From NCBI RefSeq assembly GCF_001690355.1, contig NZ_LZHG01000008.1, positions 1-64,000 of the forward strand: 64,000 nt of DNA, given 5' to 3'. Below, piece after piece: positions 53,144 to 63,999 of the stretch. The number at the start of each line of letters is the position of its first letter. Position 1 is the stretch's first letter. Source of the DNA: Gilliamella sp. Choc4-2 (GTDB lineage: Bacteria > Pseudomonadota > Gammaproteobacteria > Enterobacterales > Orbaceae). Below the pieces are notes generated by a model that did no database searches, was not told the DNA's origin, and saw only the letters and a list, made by a program, of their open reading frames with translations. Made by a program: the position numbers and the translations under genes.

Positions 53144-54130
53144 TTAGTTTTCCCTTTTTACTGACAATAAGGCAAGATCTTGTAACGCTTGTTTATAAGG
53201 CGTATCAGGTAAAATTGCGATAACGTCAAACGCTTTTTGCGCTTCTTTTTGAGCGGTTTGTAACGTAAAATCTAGTGAACCACATTCGTCCATGATGTTT
53301 AAAATACGATCTAATAATTGTCGACCATTACCTTGCTCTATTGCTTGGCGTATTAATGCCGCATCTTGGGCGTTTTTTGTGTGGTGCATAGCATGTAAAA
53401 GCGGTAGAGTAGGTTTGCCTTCGTTAAGATCATCCCCTAAATTTTTACCTAATTTTTGATTGCTATCAGCGCTATAATCGAGTAGATCATCAATGATTTG
53501 AAAGGCTGTACCTAGATATTTTCCATATTCTTGTAGGGCAAGCTCTTGCTCCTCACTAGCTCCAGCTAGGACAGCAGCAGAATGTGATGTTGCTTCAAAT
53601 AGGCGTGCCGTTTTTCGATAAATTACATCTAAATATTGTTCTTTTGTGATATCTGGATCGTTACAATTAATCAACTGTTGTACTTCGCCTTCAGCTATTA
53701 CATTGGTTGCAGCCGACATGATCGTCAATACTTTGAACGATCCTGTACGTACCATCATTTGAAAAGAGCGTGTGTAAATATAATCGCCAACTAATACACT
53801 AGCGGCATTGCCAAAAAGTGCATTAGCGGTTGATTTGCCTCGGCGTAAATCTGATTCATCAACAACATCATCATGCAATAAGGTGGCGGTATGAATAAAT
53901 TCGATAAAAGCAGCAGTAATAATATGTTTATCACCTTGGTAGTTGAGTGCTTTGGCTATTAATAATGCGATAACAGGACGTATACGTTTACCACCACTAC
54001 TAATGATGTAATTGCCTAATTGATTAATTAAAGCCACATCAGAAGTTAGTTCTGCCTGTATTGCCTCATTTACTTTAACTAAATCATGTTTAACAAGATC
54101 GAATATTTGATTCATTGATGGATTATTCAT
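53144..54130 (-). CDS. ispB: octaprenyl diphosphate synthase
   Basis: IspB makes the C40 side chain of ubiquinone and menaquinone. The 328-residue trans-prenyltransferase has GGKRIRP near 46-52, the first Asp-rich motif in LLHDDVVDESD near 87-97 and the second in QIIDDLLDYS near 215-224. The rest runs in register with E. coli IspB. In-frame ATGs at 54130 and five codons later are both possible. It is divergent from tonB. Confidence 0.95.
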   Translation of the reverse strand: MNNPSMNQIFDLVKHDLVKVNEAIQAELTSDVALINQLGNYIISSGGKRIRPVIALLIAKALNYQGDKHIITAAFIEFIHTATLLHDDVVDESDLRRGKSTANALFGNAASVLVGDYIYTRSFQMMVRTGSFKVLTIMSAATNVIAEGEVQQLINCNDPDITKEQYLDVIYRKTARLFEATSHSAAVLAGASEEQELALQEYGKYLGTAFQIIDDLLDYSADSNQKLGKNLGDDLNEGKPTLPLLHAMHHTKNAQDAALIRQAIEQGNGRQLLDRILNIMDECGSLDFTLQTAQKEAQKAFDVIAILPDTPYKQALQDLALLSVKREN

Positions 54131-54230
54131 CAGACTAACCGCTTAAAAAAATAACAGGTATATTATTAAATATTATCTGATAAATATTATTATGTCACAA
54201 GGTTAACTTTATCTTCTTTTAAAAAAGACT

Positions 54231-54249
54231 ACAAATGATAAGCATTTTC
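54231..54249 (+). promoter_or_regulatory. Fur box upstream of tonB
   Basis: The 19-mer ACAAATGATAAGCATTTTC matches the Fur consensus at 14 of 19 positions, with both central half-sites (AATGATAA, CATT) intact. It lies 28 nt before the tonB start, so iron-loaded Fur probably represses tonB. Confidence 0.75.
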
Positions 54250-54276
54250 ATTTAAAATACAAGTCTTAAGTTAAAA

Positions 54277-55119
54277 ATGATATTAGTGATGAAGATTAAC
54301 TTTGATATAGATATCGGTAATGATAAAGTACCCCAATTACCAGTTCAAATAAAGCAAAAAAATAGCTACCTATTTACTTTGCTTTCTGTATTTTTACATT
54401 TATGTCTAATAGTATTATTATTTAGCTCTGCATTTTTTTCCAAAAACATTATGATTGATAATGGGGACAATTCCATTAAGGCCATTATGATCGACTTATC
54501 CCAGCTGACAGCACCTAAACAATTATTAGTAGAAAATATACCTGAAATCAAAGGGGCAAAAGACAGCGAGAGAATAGACAACAAACTAATTGAAAAACCA
54601 ATAATCGAAACTGAAATCGTCAAAGAAAAAAATCTAGAACCTATTACAGAAAAAAAACCTGAAAAATTGGTGGACATTTTAAAAAAAGAAGTGACAATAA
54701 AACAAGAAACCAAACCCAAACCGAATCCAAAACAGAAATTATCTCAAAAAGAGTCTTTGCCTCAAGTAAAGCAAGAAATAATTAGTAATAAAATTAAAGA
54801 AAACCTTTCTGTAGCCCCTTCTATTGGTAATAACCACCAATATTCGAAGACACCTTCAGCTATTATCCGAAATCAGCCTGAATATCCACGTCGTGCACTT
54901 GATTTGCGTTTAGAAGGATATGTAATTGTAATGTTTGATGTTAATAGCAATGGCCGAGTTGAAAATATTCGGATTCTTAAAGCAAAACCAAACAATATCT
55001 TTAATCGTTCTGTTATTAATGCTATGAAAACATGGAAATACCAACCTATTATTACAAAAGATTTAAAAACAAAAATTATTTTTAATCGAGATAAATCAAT
55101 TCAACTGGATAATAGCTAG
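54277..55119 (+). CDS. tonB: energy transducer TonB
   Basis: TonB couples the proton motive force to outer-membrane siderophore, haem and vitamin B12 receptors. The 280-residue protein has one N-terminal span near 32-54, a Lys/Glu/Pro-rich periplasmic linker (about 85-185) and a TonB C-terminal domain with YPRRALDLRLEGYVIVMFDV near 205-224, GRVENIRILKAKPNNIFNRS and the MKTWKYQP segment. An ATG four codons later is an alternative start. exbB and exbD are not adjacent. A Fur box precedes it. Confidence 0.93.
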   Translation: MILVMKINFDIDIGNDKVPQLPVQIKQKNSYLFTLLSVFLHLCLIVLLFSSAFFSKNIMIDNGDNSIKAIMIDLSQLTAPKQLLVENIPEIKGAKDSERIDNKLIEKPIIETEIVKEKNLEPITEKKPEKLVDILKKEVTIKQETKPKPNPKQKLSQKESLPQVKQEIISNKIKENLSVAPSIGNNHQYSKTPSAIIRNQPEYPRRALDLRLEGYVIVMFDVNSNGRVENIRILKAKPNNIFNRSVINAMKTWKYQPIITKDLKTKIIFNRDKSIQLDNS

Positions 55120-55190
55120 ATTTTACCATAATCAAATATTAATTGGTTAAAGTTAAACCATGTTAGATAAACAATATTAAATTCACAAAA

Positions 55191-56495
55191 TCATCGCCTC
55201 ATTAAGCTTTCAATTTTTTCTGGATCTTTTGGCACTCCCAACGTTAAAACTTCGTTTCCTGATTCTGTAATTAAAATATTATCTTCAATTCGAACTCCTA
55301 TTCCTTTATAACACTCTGGTGCTTTAGCACCTTGACTTATATATAAACCGGGCTCGACTGTCAATACCATACCCGGCTCTAAGATACGATCTCTTCCACT
55401 ACCAACATCATGAACATCCATACCAAGCCAGTGCCCTAAACCATGCATATAAAATGCAGTATAAGCTTTATTAGTAATCAAAGATTCTACATCACCTTTC
55501 ATAATCCCTAAGTTAACTAAACCTGTAACCATTGTTCTAATCACATGATTATTTACTTCCATAATGGATGTACCTGGTTTGAAAAGTTTAATAGCTTGAT
55601 ATTGGGATGCTAAAACAATGTCATAAATTGCACGTTGAGCTTGATTAAATTTGCCATTAATCGGAAATGTACGAGTAATATCTCCAGCATAATATTGATA
55701 TTCACAACCCGCGTCAATCAATACCAAATCACCGTCTTTTAATGAATCACCGTTGTTCTCGTAATGTAATATACAACTATTATTTCCTCCTCCAACAATA
55801 GTATTGTAAGATGATGATCGAGCACCATGCCAAGCAAATTCATGTAAAATTTCAGCCTCTAATTGATACTCGTATAATTTTGGCTGACATATTTTCATGG
55901 CACGTACGTGAGCTTGAGCACTAATCTCACAAGCTTTACGTAACATTGCTATTTCAAAATCAGATTTGAACATGCGCATTTCATGCACAATAGGCCGCCA
56001 ATCTATTAATTTATTAGGTCCTATTAATTTTGCATCTTGCCGTAGTGTTGTTAGTGCTCGCTTAACGATCCTATCGGCATATTCATACTGCTGGTCTGCA
56101 TGATAAATACTCGTTTTACCATTTAATATATCTGGTAATATCTTATCAATTTCATCAAAAAGATAAGCTTCATTTACCAAAATGGTATCAAAAGCAGCTT
56201 TCTGACCTAAACGATAGCCAGTCCATATTTCCGCCAAAGGATCTTTCTTACGATTAAACAATACACATTTAGGGATGTTATCATTTTGTTTAATGATCAA
56301 AAATAAAGCTTCTGGTTCTGAAAAAAATGTAAAATACCAAAAATCACTATTTTGTCGATAAGGATAATAAGTATCATTACTTCGTGTCACTTCAGGAGAA
56401 GCAAAAAAAAGTGCCACACTATTAGTTTCCATTTGTGAAAAAAGTTTTTCACGGCGAGAAACGATTTCTGATTTGATATCTATTGGTATCGTCAT
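55191..56495 (-). CDS. pepP: Xaa-Pro aminopeptidase
   Basis: PepP removes an N-terminal residue preceding proline. The 434-residue protein has the N-terminal creatinase-like domain and a pita-bread catalytic domain. Metal ligands are visible in LVLIDAGCEYQYYAGDITRT (two Asp), the HGLGHWLGMDVHD histidine, VEPGLYI and GVRIEDNILIT (two Glu). A GAGG ribosome site precedes the ATG. It follows ygfB by 38 nt, as in E. coli; ubiH is not found after it. Confidence 0.96.
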   Translation of the reverse strand: MTIPIDIKSEIVSRREKLFSQMETNSVALFFASPEVTRSNDTYYPYRQNSDFWYFTFFSEPEALFLIIKQNDNIPKCVLFNRKKDPLAEIWTGYRLGQKAAFDTILVNEAYLFDEIDKILPDILNGKTSIYHADQQYEYADRIVKRALTTLRQDAKLIGPNKLIDWRPIVHEMRMFKSDFEIAMLRKACEISAQAHVRAMKICQPKLYEYQLEAEILHEFAWHGARSSSYNTIVGGGNNSCILHYENNGDSLKDGDLVLIDAGCEYQYYAGDITRTFPINGKFNQAQRAIYDIVLASQYQAIKLFKPGTSIMEVNNHVIRTMVTGLVNLGIMKGDVESLITNKAYTAFYMHGLGHWLGMDVHDVGSGRDRILEPGMVLTVEPGLYISQGAKAPECYKGIGVRIEDNILITESGNEVLTLGVPKDPEKIESLMRR

Positions 56496-56533
56496 TATGA
56501 CCTCAATTAAAATTAATGTTTAACAGATTAGTC

Positions 56534-57076
56534 TTAATGAATTGTTGGCGTTATATCGGGCTCATTAAATTCGTCAAAACATAATATGGATGTAATACGA
56601 ACATACTCTTTAATTTCTTCAAATGCGAAACCAAGCTCTTGCTGATCTTCATTTTCATCATATCCTAATTGTACAATTTGACGTAAATCATAAATTGCTT
56701 CACCAACTTCGCCTTTAAGGTGATTAATTTTAGGTTGAACAAGCCCAATACCAAGTAAAAAATGATTTACCCAACCTACTAAATCATTAATCTGAGAATA
56801 AAGTTCTTTATTGCTAAGAAATAGTTGAAATTCAAAATGCTCATCAAAAAATTGCTGCTTAGTTATATTATAAAGCTGACTAATTTGTTGCTCTAAATAT
56901 TCTGGCATTTTTTGTCCATTATTTAACATGTCTTCAACTAATGGTCGCCAACTTTCATCATGATTTCCGCCAGCTAAAAGACCTGAGATAAAACCATGTA
57001 ATTCAGCAGCTGTAATACCTATTTTATATAGGATTAATTGTCGATTAAATTCATCATAATTAGTGGTATCTGTCAT
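56534..57076 (-). CDS. ygfB: YgfB/UPF0149 family protein
   Basis: This 180-residue acidic helical protein matches the UPF0149 family: ITAAELHGFISGLLAGG near 20-36, the WVNHFLLGIGL block near 100-110 and the C-terminal EIKEYVRITSILCFDE segment. No enzymatic motif is known; in Pseudomonas a YgfB homologue affects ampicillin-resistance gene control. The ATG at 57076, 6 nt after AAGGTG, is preferred to a GTG three codons upstream. It forms an operon with pepP. Confidence 0.92.
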   Translation of the reverse strand: MTDTTNYDEFNRQLILYKIGITAAELHGFISGLLAGGNHDESWRPLVEDMLNNGQKMPEYLEQQISQLYNITKQQFFDEHFEFQLFLSNKELYSQINDLVGWVNHFLLGIGLVQPKINHLKGEVGEAIYDLRQIVQLGYDENEDQQELGFAFEEIKEYVRITSILCFDEFNEPDITPTIH

Positions 57077-57202
57077 TAACTTCACCTTGATTTTGTTAAA
57101 TCAACAAAAATGCACCCCCTGCACTTTAATTGATTATTAGTATATAATTCATAATTGGCTATAAATAATAAACATGTTACTAAGCTTTATAAAGGAATTA
57201 TT

Positions 57203-57547
57203 TTGAATATTGTAAGATTTATCTTGAAATCGCCCATACTTCTTTTGATATTTGCAATATCGTTAACTGCATGTGGCACCTGCTCGCCTAACAAGGGCAC
57301 CATCATCCTTGATGTAAAGGATAAAACACAAACGTATGTAACCGGTCAAGACCTCCCAAGCCACTACAAATTAGGAAATAGTGAACAAGAACTTCAACGC
57401 TTCGAAACCTTCTGTTCTGAAGAAATTCAAGTATCACAGCTTGATGGCAGCGAAGAAACTGTTTTTGAAAATATCAAACATGGCATTCATGGACAAATTG
57501 AATTTAAAAACTGCAGTGACAAAGTCACTCGAATTTACCAATATTGA
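57203..57547 (+). CDS. small uncharacterised lipoprotein (TTG start)
   Basis: The 114-residue product starts MNIVRFILKS, has a hydrophobic signal and an LTACG lipobox (cysteine near 24), and a mature part with further cysteines (GTCSPNK, FCSEE, KNCSDK) that could form a disulfide. I do not recognise a family. The TTG at 57203 follows AAAGGA by 6 nt and gives a proper signal peptide; the longer frame from 57155 places 16 extra residues before it. It stands alone between ygfB (divergent) and ptsH. Confidence 0.7.
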   Translation: MNIVRFILKSPILLLIFAISLTACGTCSPNKGTIILDVKDKTQTYVTGQDLPSHYKLGNSEQELQRFETFCSEEIQVSQLDGSEETVFENIKHGIHGQIEFKNCSDKVTRIYQY

Positions 57548-57685
57548 TAAAAAAAAACTATCTTTATATTTTAAAACGAATAAGATTAACAGATTGTAAA
57601 ATATCTATAAAATCTTACTAGCCATTCAAGATGTTTTTATTTATATTGATCAGGCTAATGAAAATATTTTTGGAGTAAAACAATT

Positions 57686-57943
57686 ATGTATAAACAAGAT
57701 GTAACCATTACTGCACCAAATGGTCTCCATACTCGCCCTGCGGCACAATTCGTAAAAGAAGCTAAAAACTTTAATGCAGAAATTACTGTCACATCAAATG
57801 ATAAAAGCGCTAGCGCCAAAAGCTTATTTAAATTACAAACACTAGGTTTGACACAAGGCACAACCATTACTATTTCTGCTGAAGGCGAAGATGAAAAAGA
57901 AGCAGTCAATCACTTAGTTAAACTACTTCCAGAGTTGGAATAA
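57686..57943 (+). CDS. ptsH: phosphocarrier protein HPr
   Basis: HPr relays phosphate from Enzyme I to sugar-specific EIIA domains. The 85-residue protein equals E. coli HPr in length, with the phosphorylated H15 in NGLHTRPAA and S46 in [17 protein letters not shown] lies before the ATG. It opens the ptsH-ptsI-crr cluster, 52 nt before ptsI. Confidence 0.98.
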   Translation: MYKQDVTITAPNGLHTRPAAQFVKEAKNFNAEITVTSNDKSASAKSLFKLQTLGLTQGTTITISAEGEDEKEAVNHLVKLLPELE

Positions 57944-57995
57944 TATCCAAAATGCAATAAAGAACAGATTTAAAATTGAATAAGGATCAAATGTT

Positions 57996-59723
57996 ATGGT
58001 ATCAGGTATACTTGTTTCCCCGGGTATTGCTTTCGCAAAAGCGCTATTATTAAAAGAAGAACCTATTGTTATTAATAATAGGCAAATTCTTGATAACAAA
58101 ATTGATGCTGAAATTGAGCGTTTTAAAGAAGCCCGCCAAAAATCAAGCGAGCAATTGAATGCGATCATGGAACGCGCAAAATCCACATTAGGCGAAGATA
58201 AAGCCGCTATTTTTGAAGGGCATATCATGCTACTTGAAGATGAGGATCTTGAATTAGAAGTTATTTCGCGTATTAAAAGCAAGCATTCTACCGCTGATGC
58301 CGCAGTACAATCTGTATTTGAAACTCAAGCAAAAGAGCTTGAAAATTTAGAAGACGAATATTTAAAAGAGCGCGCAGCTGATATTCGTGATATAGGCAAA
58401 AGACTTCTCAAAAATATTTTAGGTATTGAGATTGTGGATTTAAGTGCCATTAGCCAGCCTTGTATTTTGGTTGCGACCGATCTTACACCGTCAGAAACTG
58501 CACAATTAAATTTAGATATGGTTTTAGGTTTTATCACTGATGCTGGTGGTCGTACCTCACACACATCAATCATGGCCCGTTCATTAGAAATTCCAGCAAT
58601 TGTTGGGGCATCTAATGCAACTCAAGCGATCAAACAAGGTGATTTTATTATTTTGGATGCAATAAATAATGCTATTTATATTAATCCAGATCACACCACA
58701 CAAGAAAAGCTAAAACAAGTCCAAGTTAAATTTATTTCAGACAAAGAAGAATTAGCAAAATTAAAAGATTTGCCAGCTGTAACTCTTGATGGACACCAAG
58801 TTGAAATTTGTGCAAACATTGGAACCGTGCGTGATATTGCCGGTGCTGAACGCAATGGTTATGAGGGTATTGGTCTTTACCGTACTGAATTCTTGTTTAT
58901 GGATCGTGATGCTTACCCAGATGAAGAAGAACAGTTTAAAGCTTATAAAGAAGTAGCTGAATCAACTAATGGTTTATCAGTTATTGTACGTACAATGGAT
59001 ATTGGTGGTGATAAAGATGTACCGTATATGCATTTACCAAAAGAAGAAAATCCATTCTTAGGTTGGCGAGCAATTCGTATCTGTATGGATCGTAAAGAAG
59101 TGCTTCATGCACAATTAAAAGCGATTTTACGTGCCTCTGCATTTGGCAAATTACGTATCATGTTCCCAATGATTATTTCGGTTGAAGAAATTCGCATATT
59201 AAAAGCTGAAATTAATATTCTTAAAGAACAGTTAAATGCCGAAGGTAAAGCGTTTGATAAAAATATCGAAATCGGTGTAATGATTGAGACACCTGCTGCA
59301 GCCGTAATTGCTCATCATTTAGCTAAAGAAGTGGATTTCTTTAGTATTGGAACCAATGATCTAACACAATACACGCTTGCTGTTGACCGTGGTAATGAAC
59401 TAATTTCTCACCTATATAACCCTCTTTCGCCTTCTGTACTAGCAATGATCAAAAAAGTTATAGATGCTTCCCATAAAGAGGGTAAATGGACAGGTATGTG
59501 TGGCGAGCTTGCAGGGGATGAAAGGGCGACAATCTTATTACTTGGCATGGGGCTTGATGAATTTAGTATGAGTGCAGTCTCAATTCCTAAAATTAAGAAA
59601 TTGATTCGCAATACTAACTTTGAAGAAGCTAAAAAACTAGCCAATACTGCATTAGAAAAAGCAACAGCTAAAGAAGTTATTGATTTAATAGATAATTATA
59701 CTGCTGAAAAGCAAATTTGTTAG
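57996..59723 (+). CDS. ptsI: PTS Enzyme I
   Basis: Enzyme I takes phosphate from PEP to begin the sugar phosphotransferase relay. The 575-residue protein is the same size as E. coli PtsI. It has the phosphorylated histidine in [18 protein letters not shown] (about H189), the PEP-binding arginines in [13 protein letters not shown] and [11 protein letters not shown], and the active-site cysteine in [13 protein letters not shown] (about C502). It lies between ptsH and crr. Confidence 0.98.
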   Translation: MVSGILVSPGIAFAKALLLKEEPIVINNRQILDNKIDAEIERFKEARQKSSEQLNAIMERAKSTLGEDKAAIFEGHIMLLEDEDLELEVISRIKSKHSTADAAVQSVFETQAKELENLEDEYLKERAADIRDIGKRLLKNILGIEIVDLSAISQPCILVATDLTPSETAQLNLDMVLGFITDAGGRTSHTSIMARSLEIPAIVGASNATQAIKQGDFIILDAINNAIYINPDHTTQEKLKQVQVKFISDKEELAKLKDLPAVTLDGHQVEICANIGTVRDIAGAERNGYEGIGLYRTEFLFMDRDAYPDEEEQFKAYKEVAESTNGLSVIVRTMDIGGDKDVPYMHLPKEENPFLGWRAIRICMDRKEVLHAQLKAILRASAFGKLRIMFPMIISVEEIRILKAEINILKEQLNAEGKAFDKNIEIGVMIETPAAAVIAHHLAKEVDFFSIGTNDLTQYTLAVDRGNELISHLYNPLSPSVLAMIKKVIDASHKEGKWTGMCGELAGDERATILLLGMGLDEFSMSAVSIPKIKKLIRNTNFEEAKKLANTALEKATAKEVIDLIDNYTAEKQIC

Positions 59724-59732
59724 GAGACAATG

Positions 59733-60236
59733 ATGGGATTATTCGATAAAATCAAGCAGTACCTATCCGATGACAATAAAAATAGAATCGAAGTAATCGC
59801 ACCATTAAGTGGTGAGATTGTCAAAATTGAAGATGTACCTGATGTGGTTTTTGCTGAAAAAATCGTGGGTGATGGTATTGCAATTAAGCCTACGGGTAAT
59901 AAAATTGTAGCACCATTAAATGGTAAAATAGGTAAAATTTTTGAAACGAACCACGCATTTGCAATCGAATCAGATGAAGGTATTGAACTTTTTGTCCACT
60001 TCGGAATTGATACAGTAGAATTAAAAGGTGAAGGCTTTACGCGTATTGCAGAAGAAGGTCAACAAGTTAAAATTGGAGATACTATTATTGAATTTGATTT
60101 ACCTTTATTAGAAAGTAGAGCAAAATCAGTATTAACACCTGTTGTTATTTCAAATATGGATAGCATTTTGGAGTTAACCAAGCTTACTGGTACCGTTGAA
60201 GCAGGTAAAACGCCTGTTATGCGCATTAAAAAATAA
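59733..60236 (+). CDS. crr: PTS glucose-specific EIIA component
   Basis: EIIA-Glc phosphorylates the glucose permease and, in enteric bacteria, controls adenylate cyclase and inducer exclusion. The 167-residue protein has the active-site histidines in [10 protein letters not shown] (H74) and [14 protein letters not shown] (H89). The AGGAG at 59722-59726 lies 6 nt before the ATG at 59733, preferred over the adjacent ATG at 59730. A strong terminator ends the cluster. Confidence 0.98.
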   Translation: MGLFDKIKQYLSDDNKNRIEVIAPLSGEIVKIEDVPDVVFAEKIVGDGIAIKPTGNKIVAPLNGKIGKIFETNHAFAIESDEGIELFVHFGIDTVELKGEGFTRIAEEGQQVKIGDTIIEFDLPLLESRAKSVLTPVVISNMDSILELTKLTGTVEAGKTPVMRIKK

Positions 60237-60250
60237 TTATCTATTGAACT

Positions 60251-60282
60251 AAAAGCCCTTCAGTATCAACTGAAGGGCTTTT
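60251..60282. terminator. bidirectional terminator between crr and pgi
   Basis: AAAAGCCCTTCAGT (60251-60264) pairs perfectly with ACTGAAGGGCTTTT (60269-60282) around ATCA, with T-tracts on both outgoing strands. The genes are convergent. Confidence 0.95.
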
Positions 60283-60320
60283 TCATATAAAAATCAACAT
60301 TACCTGACTAAGAAAATTCA

Positions 60321-61970
60321 CTAACGCCATTTTTTATATTGATTAATCAAATTATTAGTTGAAACATCATGTGAGTTTACAGGTTCATCATCTGCTAATT
60401 CGGGTAAAATACGCCCAGCCAGTTGTTTGCCAAGTTCAACACCCCATTGATCAAAACTAAATATATTAAGAATAACTCCTTGAGTAAAAATTTTATGCTC
60501 ATACATCGCAACTAAGGCACCAAGGGCATAAGGAGTAATTTTTTTCACTAATATTGAATTAGTTGGTCTATTACCTTCAAATACTTTAAATGGTACAACA
60601 GACTTCACTTCATCAAGATTTTTTCCTGCAGCTATGAACTCTTGCTCAACCTGTTCTTTTGTTTTACCAAAAGCTAAAGCTTCAGTTTGAGCAAAAAAGT
60701 TAGATAATAATTTTGGGTGATGATCTCCAACTGGATTATGGCTTATTGCTGGTGCAATAAAATCACAAGGAATGAGTTTAGTACCTTGGTGAATTAATTG
60801 ATAAAATGCATGTTGACCATTGGTTCCTGGTTCGCCCCAAATAATTGGGCCTGTTGTGTAAGGTATTTTATTACCGTTGCGATCGATACTTTTACCATTT
60901 GACTCCATATTTCCCTGTTGGAAATAAGCTGCAAAACGGTGCATATACTGATCATATGGTAAAATAGCTTCGGTTTCGGCACCACAAAAATTGTTGTACC
61001 AAATACCAATTAATGCCAGTAACGTTGGGATATTTTTATCAATTGGTGCGCTTTGGAAGTGCTTATCCATCGCATGACCACCGGCTAAAAATTGTTTGAA
61101 GTTATCAAAACCAATTGATAAAACAATCGATAAGCCAATTGCCGACCAAGATGAATAACGTCCACCAACCCAATCCCAAAATTCAAACATATTAGCTGTA
61201 TCAATACCAAATTTTTCAACTTCTTTAGCATTAGTTGAAAGAGCAACAAAGTGCAAAGCAACTGCTTTATCATCTTTAGCAGCATCAAGTAACCATGCTC
61301 GTGCTGTTTGTGCATTTGTCATAGTTTCTTGAGTGGTGAAAGTTTTGGATGCAACCAAAAATAAAGTGGTTTCAGGATTTAAGCCTTTTAACGCTTCAAC
61401 GATATGTGTGCCATCTACATTTGATACAAAATGCATGTTCAAGTGGTTTTTGTAAGGTCGTAGCGCTTCGGTAATCATTACTGGCCCTAGATCTGAACCA
61501 CCAATACCAATATTGACCACATCAGTAATGGCTTTACCAGTGTATCCTTTCCATTCACCATTAATGATTTTTTTACTGAATGATTCCATCTTAGCTAAGA
61601 CAGCGTTAACATCATCCATCACATTCTTACCATCAACATAAATTGGTGTATTTGATACATTACGTAAAGCAACATGCAAAACAGCACGATCTTCAGTACG
61701 ATTAATTTTCTCACCACTATACATGGCTGTAATTGCATCACTTAGATCACATTCATCAGCAAGTTTATAAAGTATTTCTAACGTTTCTTGCGTGATACGA
61801 TTTTTGGAAAGATCAACCAAAAATTCATCCTCAAAAAGGATACTGAGTTTCTCAATTCGTTTTGGCTCTTCTTCTAAAATTTGAGCAATGGTTTTATTAT
61901 GATGCTTTTGGTAACTTACTTGAAGGGATTTCCAAGATGAAGTGTTAATTGGATCGATGGATTTTAACAT
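60321..61970 (-). CDS. pgi: glucose-6-phosphate isomerase
   Basis: Pgi interconverts glucose 6-phosphate and fructose 6-phosphate. The 549-residue length equals E. coli Pgi. Signatures include [14 protein letters not shown] near 150-163, [17 protein letters not shown] near 265-281, and the C-terminal [20 protein letters not shown] near 495-514 with the catalytic lysine. It sits next to the PTS genes, tying sugar uptake to glycolysis. Confidence 0.98.
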   Translation of the reverse strand: MLKSIDPINTSSWKSLQVSYQKHHNKTIAQILEEEPKRIEKLSILFEDEFLVDLSKNRITQETLEILYKLADECDLSDAITAMYSGEKINRTEDRAVLHVALRNVSNTPIYVDGKNVMDDVNAVLAKMESFSKKIINGEWKGYTGKAITDVVNIGIGGSDLGPVMITEALRPYKNHLNMHFVSNVDGTHIVEALKGLNPETTLFLVASKTFTTQETMTNAQTARAWLLDAAKDDKAVALHFVALSTNAKEVEKFGIDTANMFEFWDWVGGRYSSWSAIGLSIVLSIGFDNFKQFLAGGHAMDKHFQSAPIDKNIPTLLALIGIWYNNFCGAETEAILPYDQYMHRFAAYFQQGNMESNGKSIDRNGNKIPYTTGPIIWGEPGTNGQHAFYQLIHQGTKLIPCDFIAPAISHNPVGDHHPKLLSNFFAQTEALAFGKTKEQVEQEFIAAGKNLDEVKSVVPFKVFEGNRPTNSILVKKITPYALGALVAMYEHKIFTQGVILNIFSFDQWGVELGKQLAGRILPELADDEPVNSHDVSTNNLINQYKKWR

Positions 61971-62003
61971 AACTAATTCCTTAAATAATAACGCACTGTA
62001 TCC

Positions 62004-62032
62004 ATAATATAACTATGCCTAAAAGGATGCAA
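62004..62032 (-). promoter_or_regulatory. pgi promoter
   Basis: Minus-strand TTGCAT (62027-62032), 17 nt and TATTAT (62004-62009) lie about 35 nt before the pgi start. Confidence 0.6.
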
Positions 62033-62201
62033 GATAAGGATCTTTTATCTGTTCTTACTGAAATGATAGGGTTAATAGCTTAACTAGCCTACTAAGCAAC
62101 AAACTTTTAATTTATTTTTTAGCCGTTCCTATGTCAAATTGTCTTATGGTTTGGCTTGTAGATATTTAGTACGAAGAAAGGGGGAAACTCTTGTACTAAG
62201 T

Positions 62202-62300
62202 TTAACTAATGTTCTTCATGCAGATTGAATACAAAAAAATCCCTAACATTGCCGGCAGTATTAAATTGCCATATAAAATATAATGCATTTTGCACTGCAT
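62202..62300 (-). other. possible 32-codon hydrophobic reading frame
   Basis: From ATG at 62300 the frame reads MQCKMHYILYGNLILPAMLG and on to a stop at 62202, with one potential membrane span. An AAGGTG lies about 13 nt before it, rather far. It may be a tiny membrane protein, another gene remnant, or chance. The rest of 62033-62340 shows nothing recognisable. Confidence 0.2.
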
Positions 62301-62340
62301 CACTGACACCTTACAATAATAGTAAAAGAACTATCGCATA

Positions 62341-63149
62341 CTAAGAATAATGTTTCGTTTGATAATCCAACACCTCATCGACTAATTTAATATTTGAGGG
62401 AGAATTTGACACAAACAGCCATTTACAATCAAATTTGCCTTGATACACAACTTGCTAGTTATATTATTAAATAACGTAAAGAATTCATTTGGTAAGTTTT
62501 CTTTATTATAAGAAACTATTCTCGATCAAAGATTTCTTTAGATATCAATTTGTGTCGAATCTTTTTATTTAACTGAAATAAATCATTTTTTGAATTTGGT
62601 AATAGCCATGAATCAAACTCAAGCTGATTTTGTAATAAAAAAGCATACTCCGTAGTTAAGGCTATTTTAAGTTCATTTATAACTTTGTGGTTATCATGAC
62701 CATAAACAATTAATATTATGATATAAAAAATTTTTCAAGTATTGAGTATAGCTGCTGACATTTTTCTGATTAACTAACACAATATTAAATCGATTCATCT
62801 TAATCTTTATTATAATAAAAATGTTTTCTTAAAGCTGATTCTTATAATAATGTTTTAGGAAATTCAACAAAACCATATTTAATTAATGAGCTTTCGTGCG
62901 TTGATTATTGCAGATCTTGGCCATTGTGTTTGTTTAACTTATTCTTTATATTCTAATAAGCAATGCATAAAATTAATTACAATATTTTAGGATTAAATTT
63001 ATACATTGTATGGTTTTATATTAAATGATATTTATAATAGGGCTTATTTTTTCTTTAATCTCAAATGTTTCTTATTTTGGAAATATCTTATTAATATCTT
63101 GAAAGTTTTTGTTATTTACTTTTTCAATTGAAAAATTATTCACCATCAT
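62341..63149 (-). pseudogene. heavily degraded unidentified gene(s)
   Basis: No intact frame exists, yet protein-like pieces follow one another on the minus strand: from 63149 MVNNFSIEKVNNKNFQDINK (stop TAA), STHESSLIKYGFVEFPKTLL near 62880, MNRFNIVLVNQKNVSSYTQY from 62798, then after a one-base shift a 61-codon run at 62701-62519 including TTEYAFLLQNQLEFDSWLLP, and after further shifts GKFDCKWLFVSNSPSNIKLV ending with TAG at 62341. At least three frameshifts and several stops separate them. I cannot name the family; one or two original genes are possible. Confidence 0.55.
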
Positions 63150-63186
63150 GCACAATTAAAGCAAATAATTATCATAATGATTTATT

Positions 63187-63999
63187 TTAATCATCGATTG
63201 TTAAATTACGGGTAGTCAAATCAAATGGTGTTAATTGATAAACATAGTAATTGAGCCAATTACTAAATAATAAATAAGCGTGACTACGCCATGACGCTTT
63301 AGGCGACAAACTAGGATTATTATTCGGGAAATAATTTTCAGGGATATCTGGTTGAATACCTGCTTTGAAATCACGAAAATATTCCTTTGCTAAAGTGAAA
63401 GAATCGTATTCAGGATGACCTGTCACAAATGCCATGCGCTTATTAGCCGTTGCCATTAGATAAGGACCAGTGACATCTGATTCAGCTAAAATTGTCAAAT
63501 CAGTATAACTTTTGATTTTATCTATTGGGAAATCAGCATAACGAGAATGAGGTGCTAAAAATAAATCATCAAAGCCACGAGTTAATATAGCATTGGGTTG
63601 TGCTAATTGATGCTGATAAACGCCAGATAATTTATTTGAGCGCGTGAATTTTGGTAAATCATATAATATATTCAATGCCGCTTGCACCGCCCAACAAATA
63701 AACATGGTTGAAGTTACATGTTCTTTCGCCCATTTGATAATTTCGGTTAATTTAGACCAATAAACCACATCTGAAAATGCGACTTTACCCAATGGAGCGC
63801 CTGTAATGATTAAACCATCAAAATTTTGTTCGCAAATATCTTCAAAATCACAATAAAAGCTATTTAAATGCTCGACAGGAGTATTTTTAGATTCGCGTTG
63901 GTCTATTCGTAATAACTGAATATTGATTTGTAAAGGAGAGTTAGAAAGCAACCGTAAAAATTGGTTTTCTGTTTCTATTTTTTTAGGCATTAAATTCAA
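63187..63999 (-). CDS. metA: homoserine O-succinyltransferase (N-terminus cut by window edge)
   Basis: MetA activates homoserine in methionine synthesis. The visible 270 residues begin [20 protein letters not shown], equivalent to about residue 41 of E. coli MetA, so roughly 40 residues lie beyond the window. The catalytic cysteine is in [15 protein letters not shown], and the active-site histidine and glutamate are in [20 protein letters not shown]. An upstream met box cannot be checked here, but metK in this window has one. Confidence 0.96.
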   Translation of the reverse strand: MNLMPKKIETENQFLRLLSNSPLQINIQLLRIDQRESKNTPVEHLNSFYCDFEDICEQNFDGLIITGAPLGKVAFSDVVYWSKLTEIIKWAKEHVTSTMFICWAVQAALNILYDLPKFTRSNKLSGVYQHQLAQPNAILTRGFDDLFLAPHSRYADFPIDKIKSYTDLTILAESDVTGPYLMATANKRMAFVTGHPEYDSFTLAKEYFRDFKAGIQPDIPENYFPNNNPSLSPKASWRSHAYLLFSNWLNYYVYQLTPFDLTTRNLTIDD

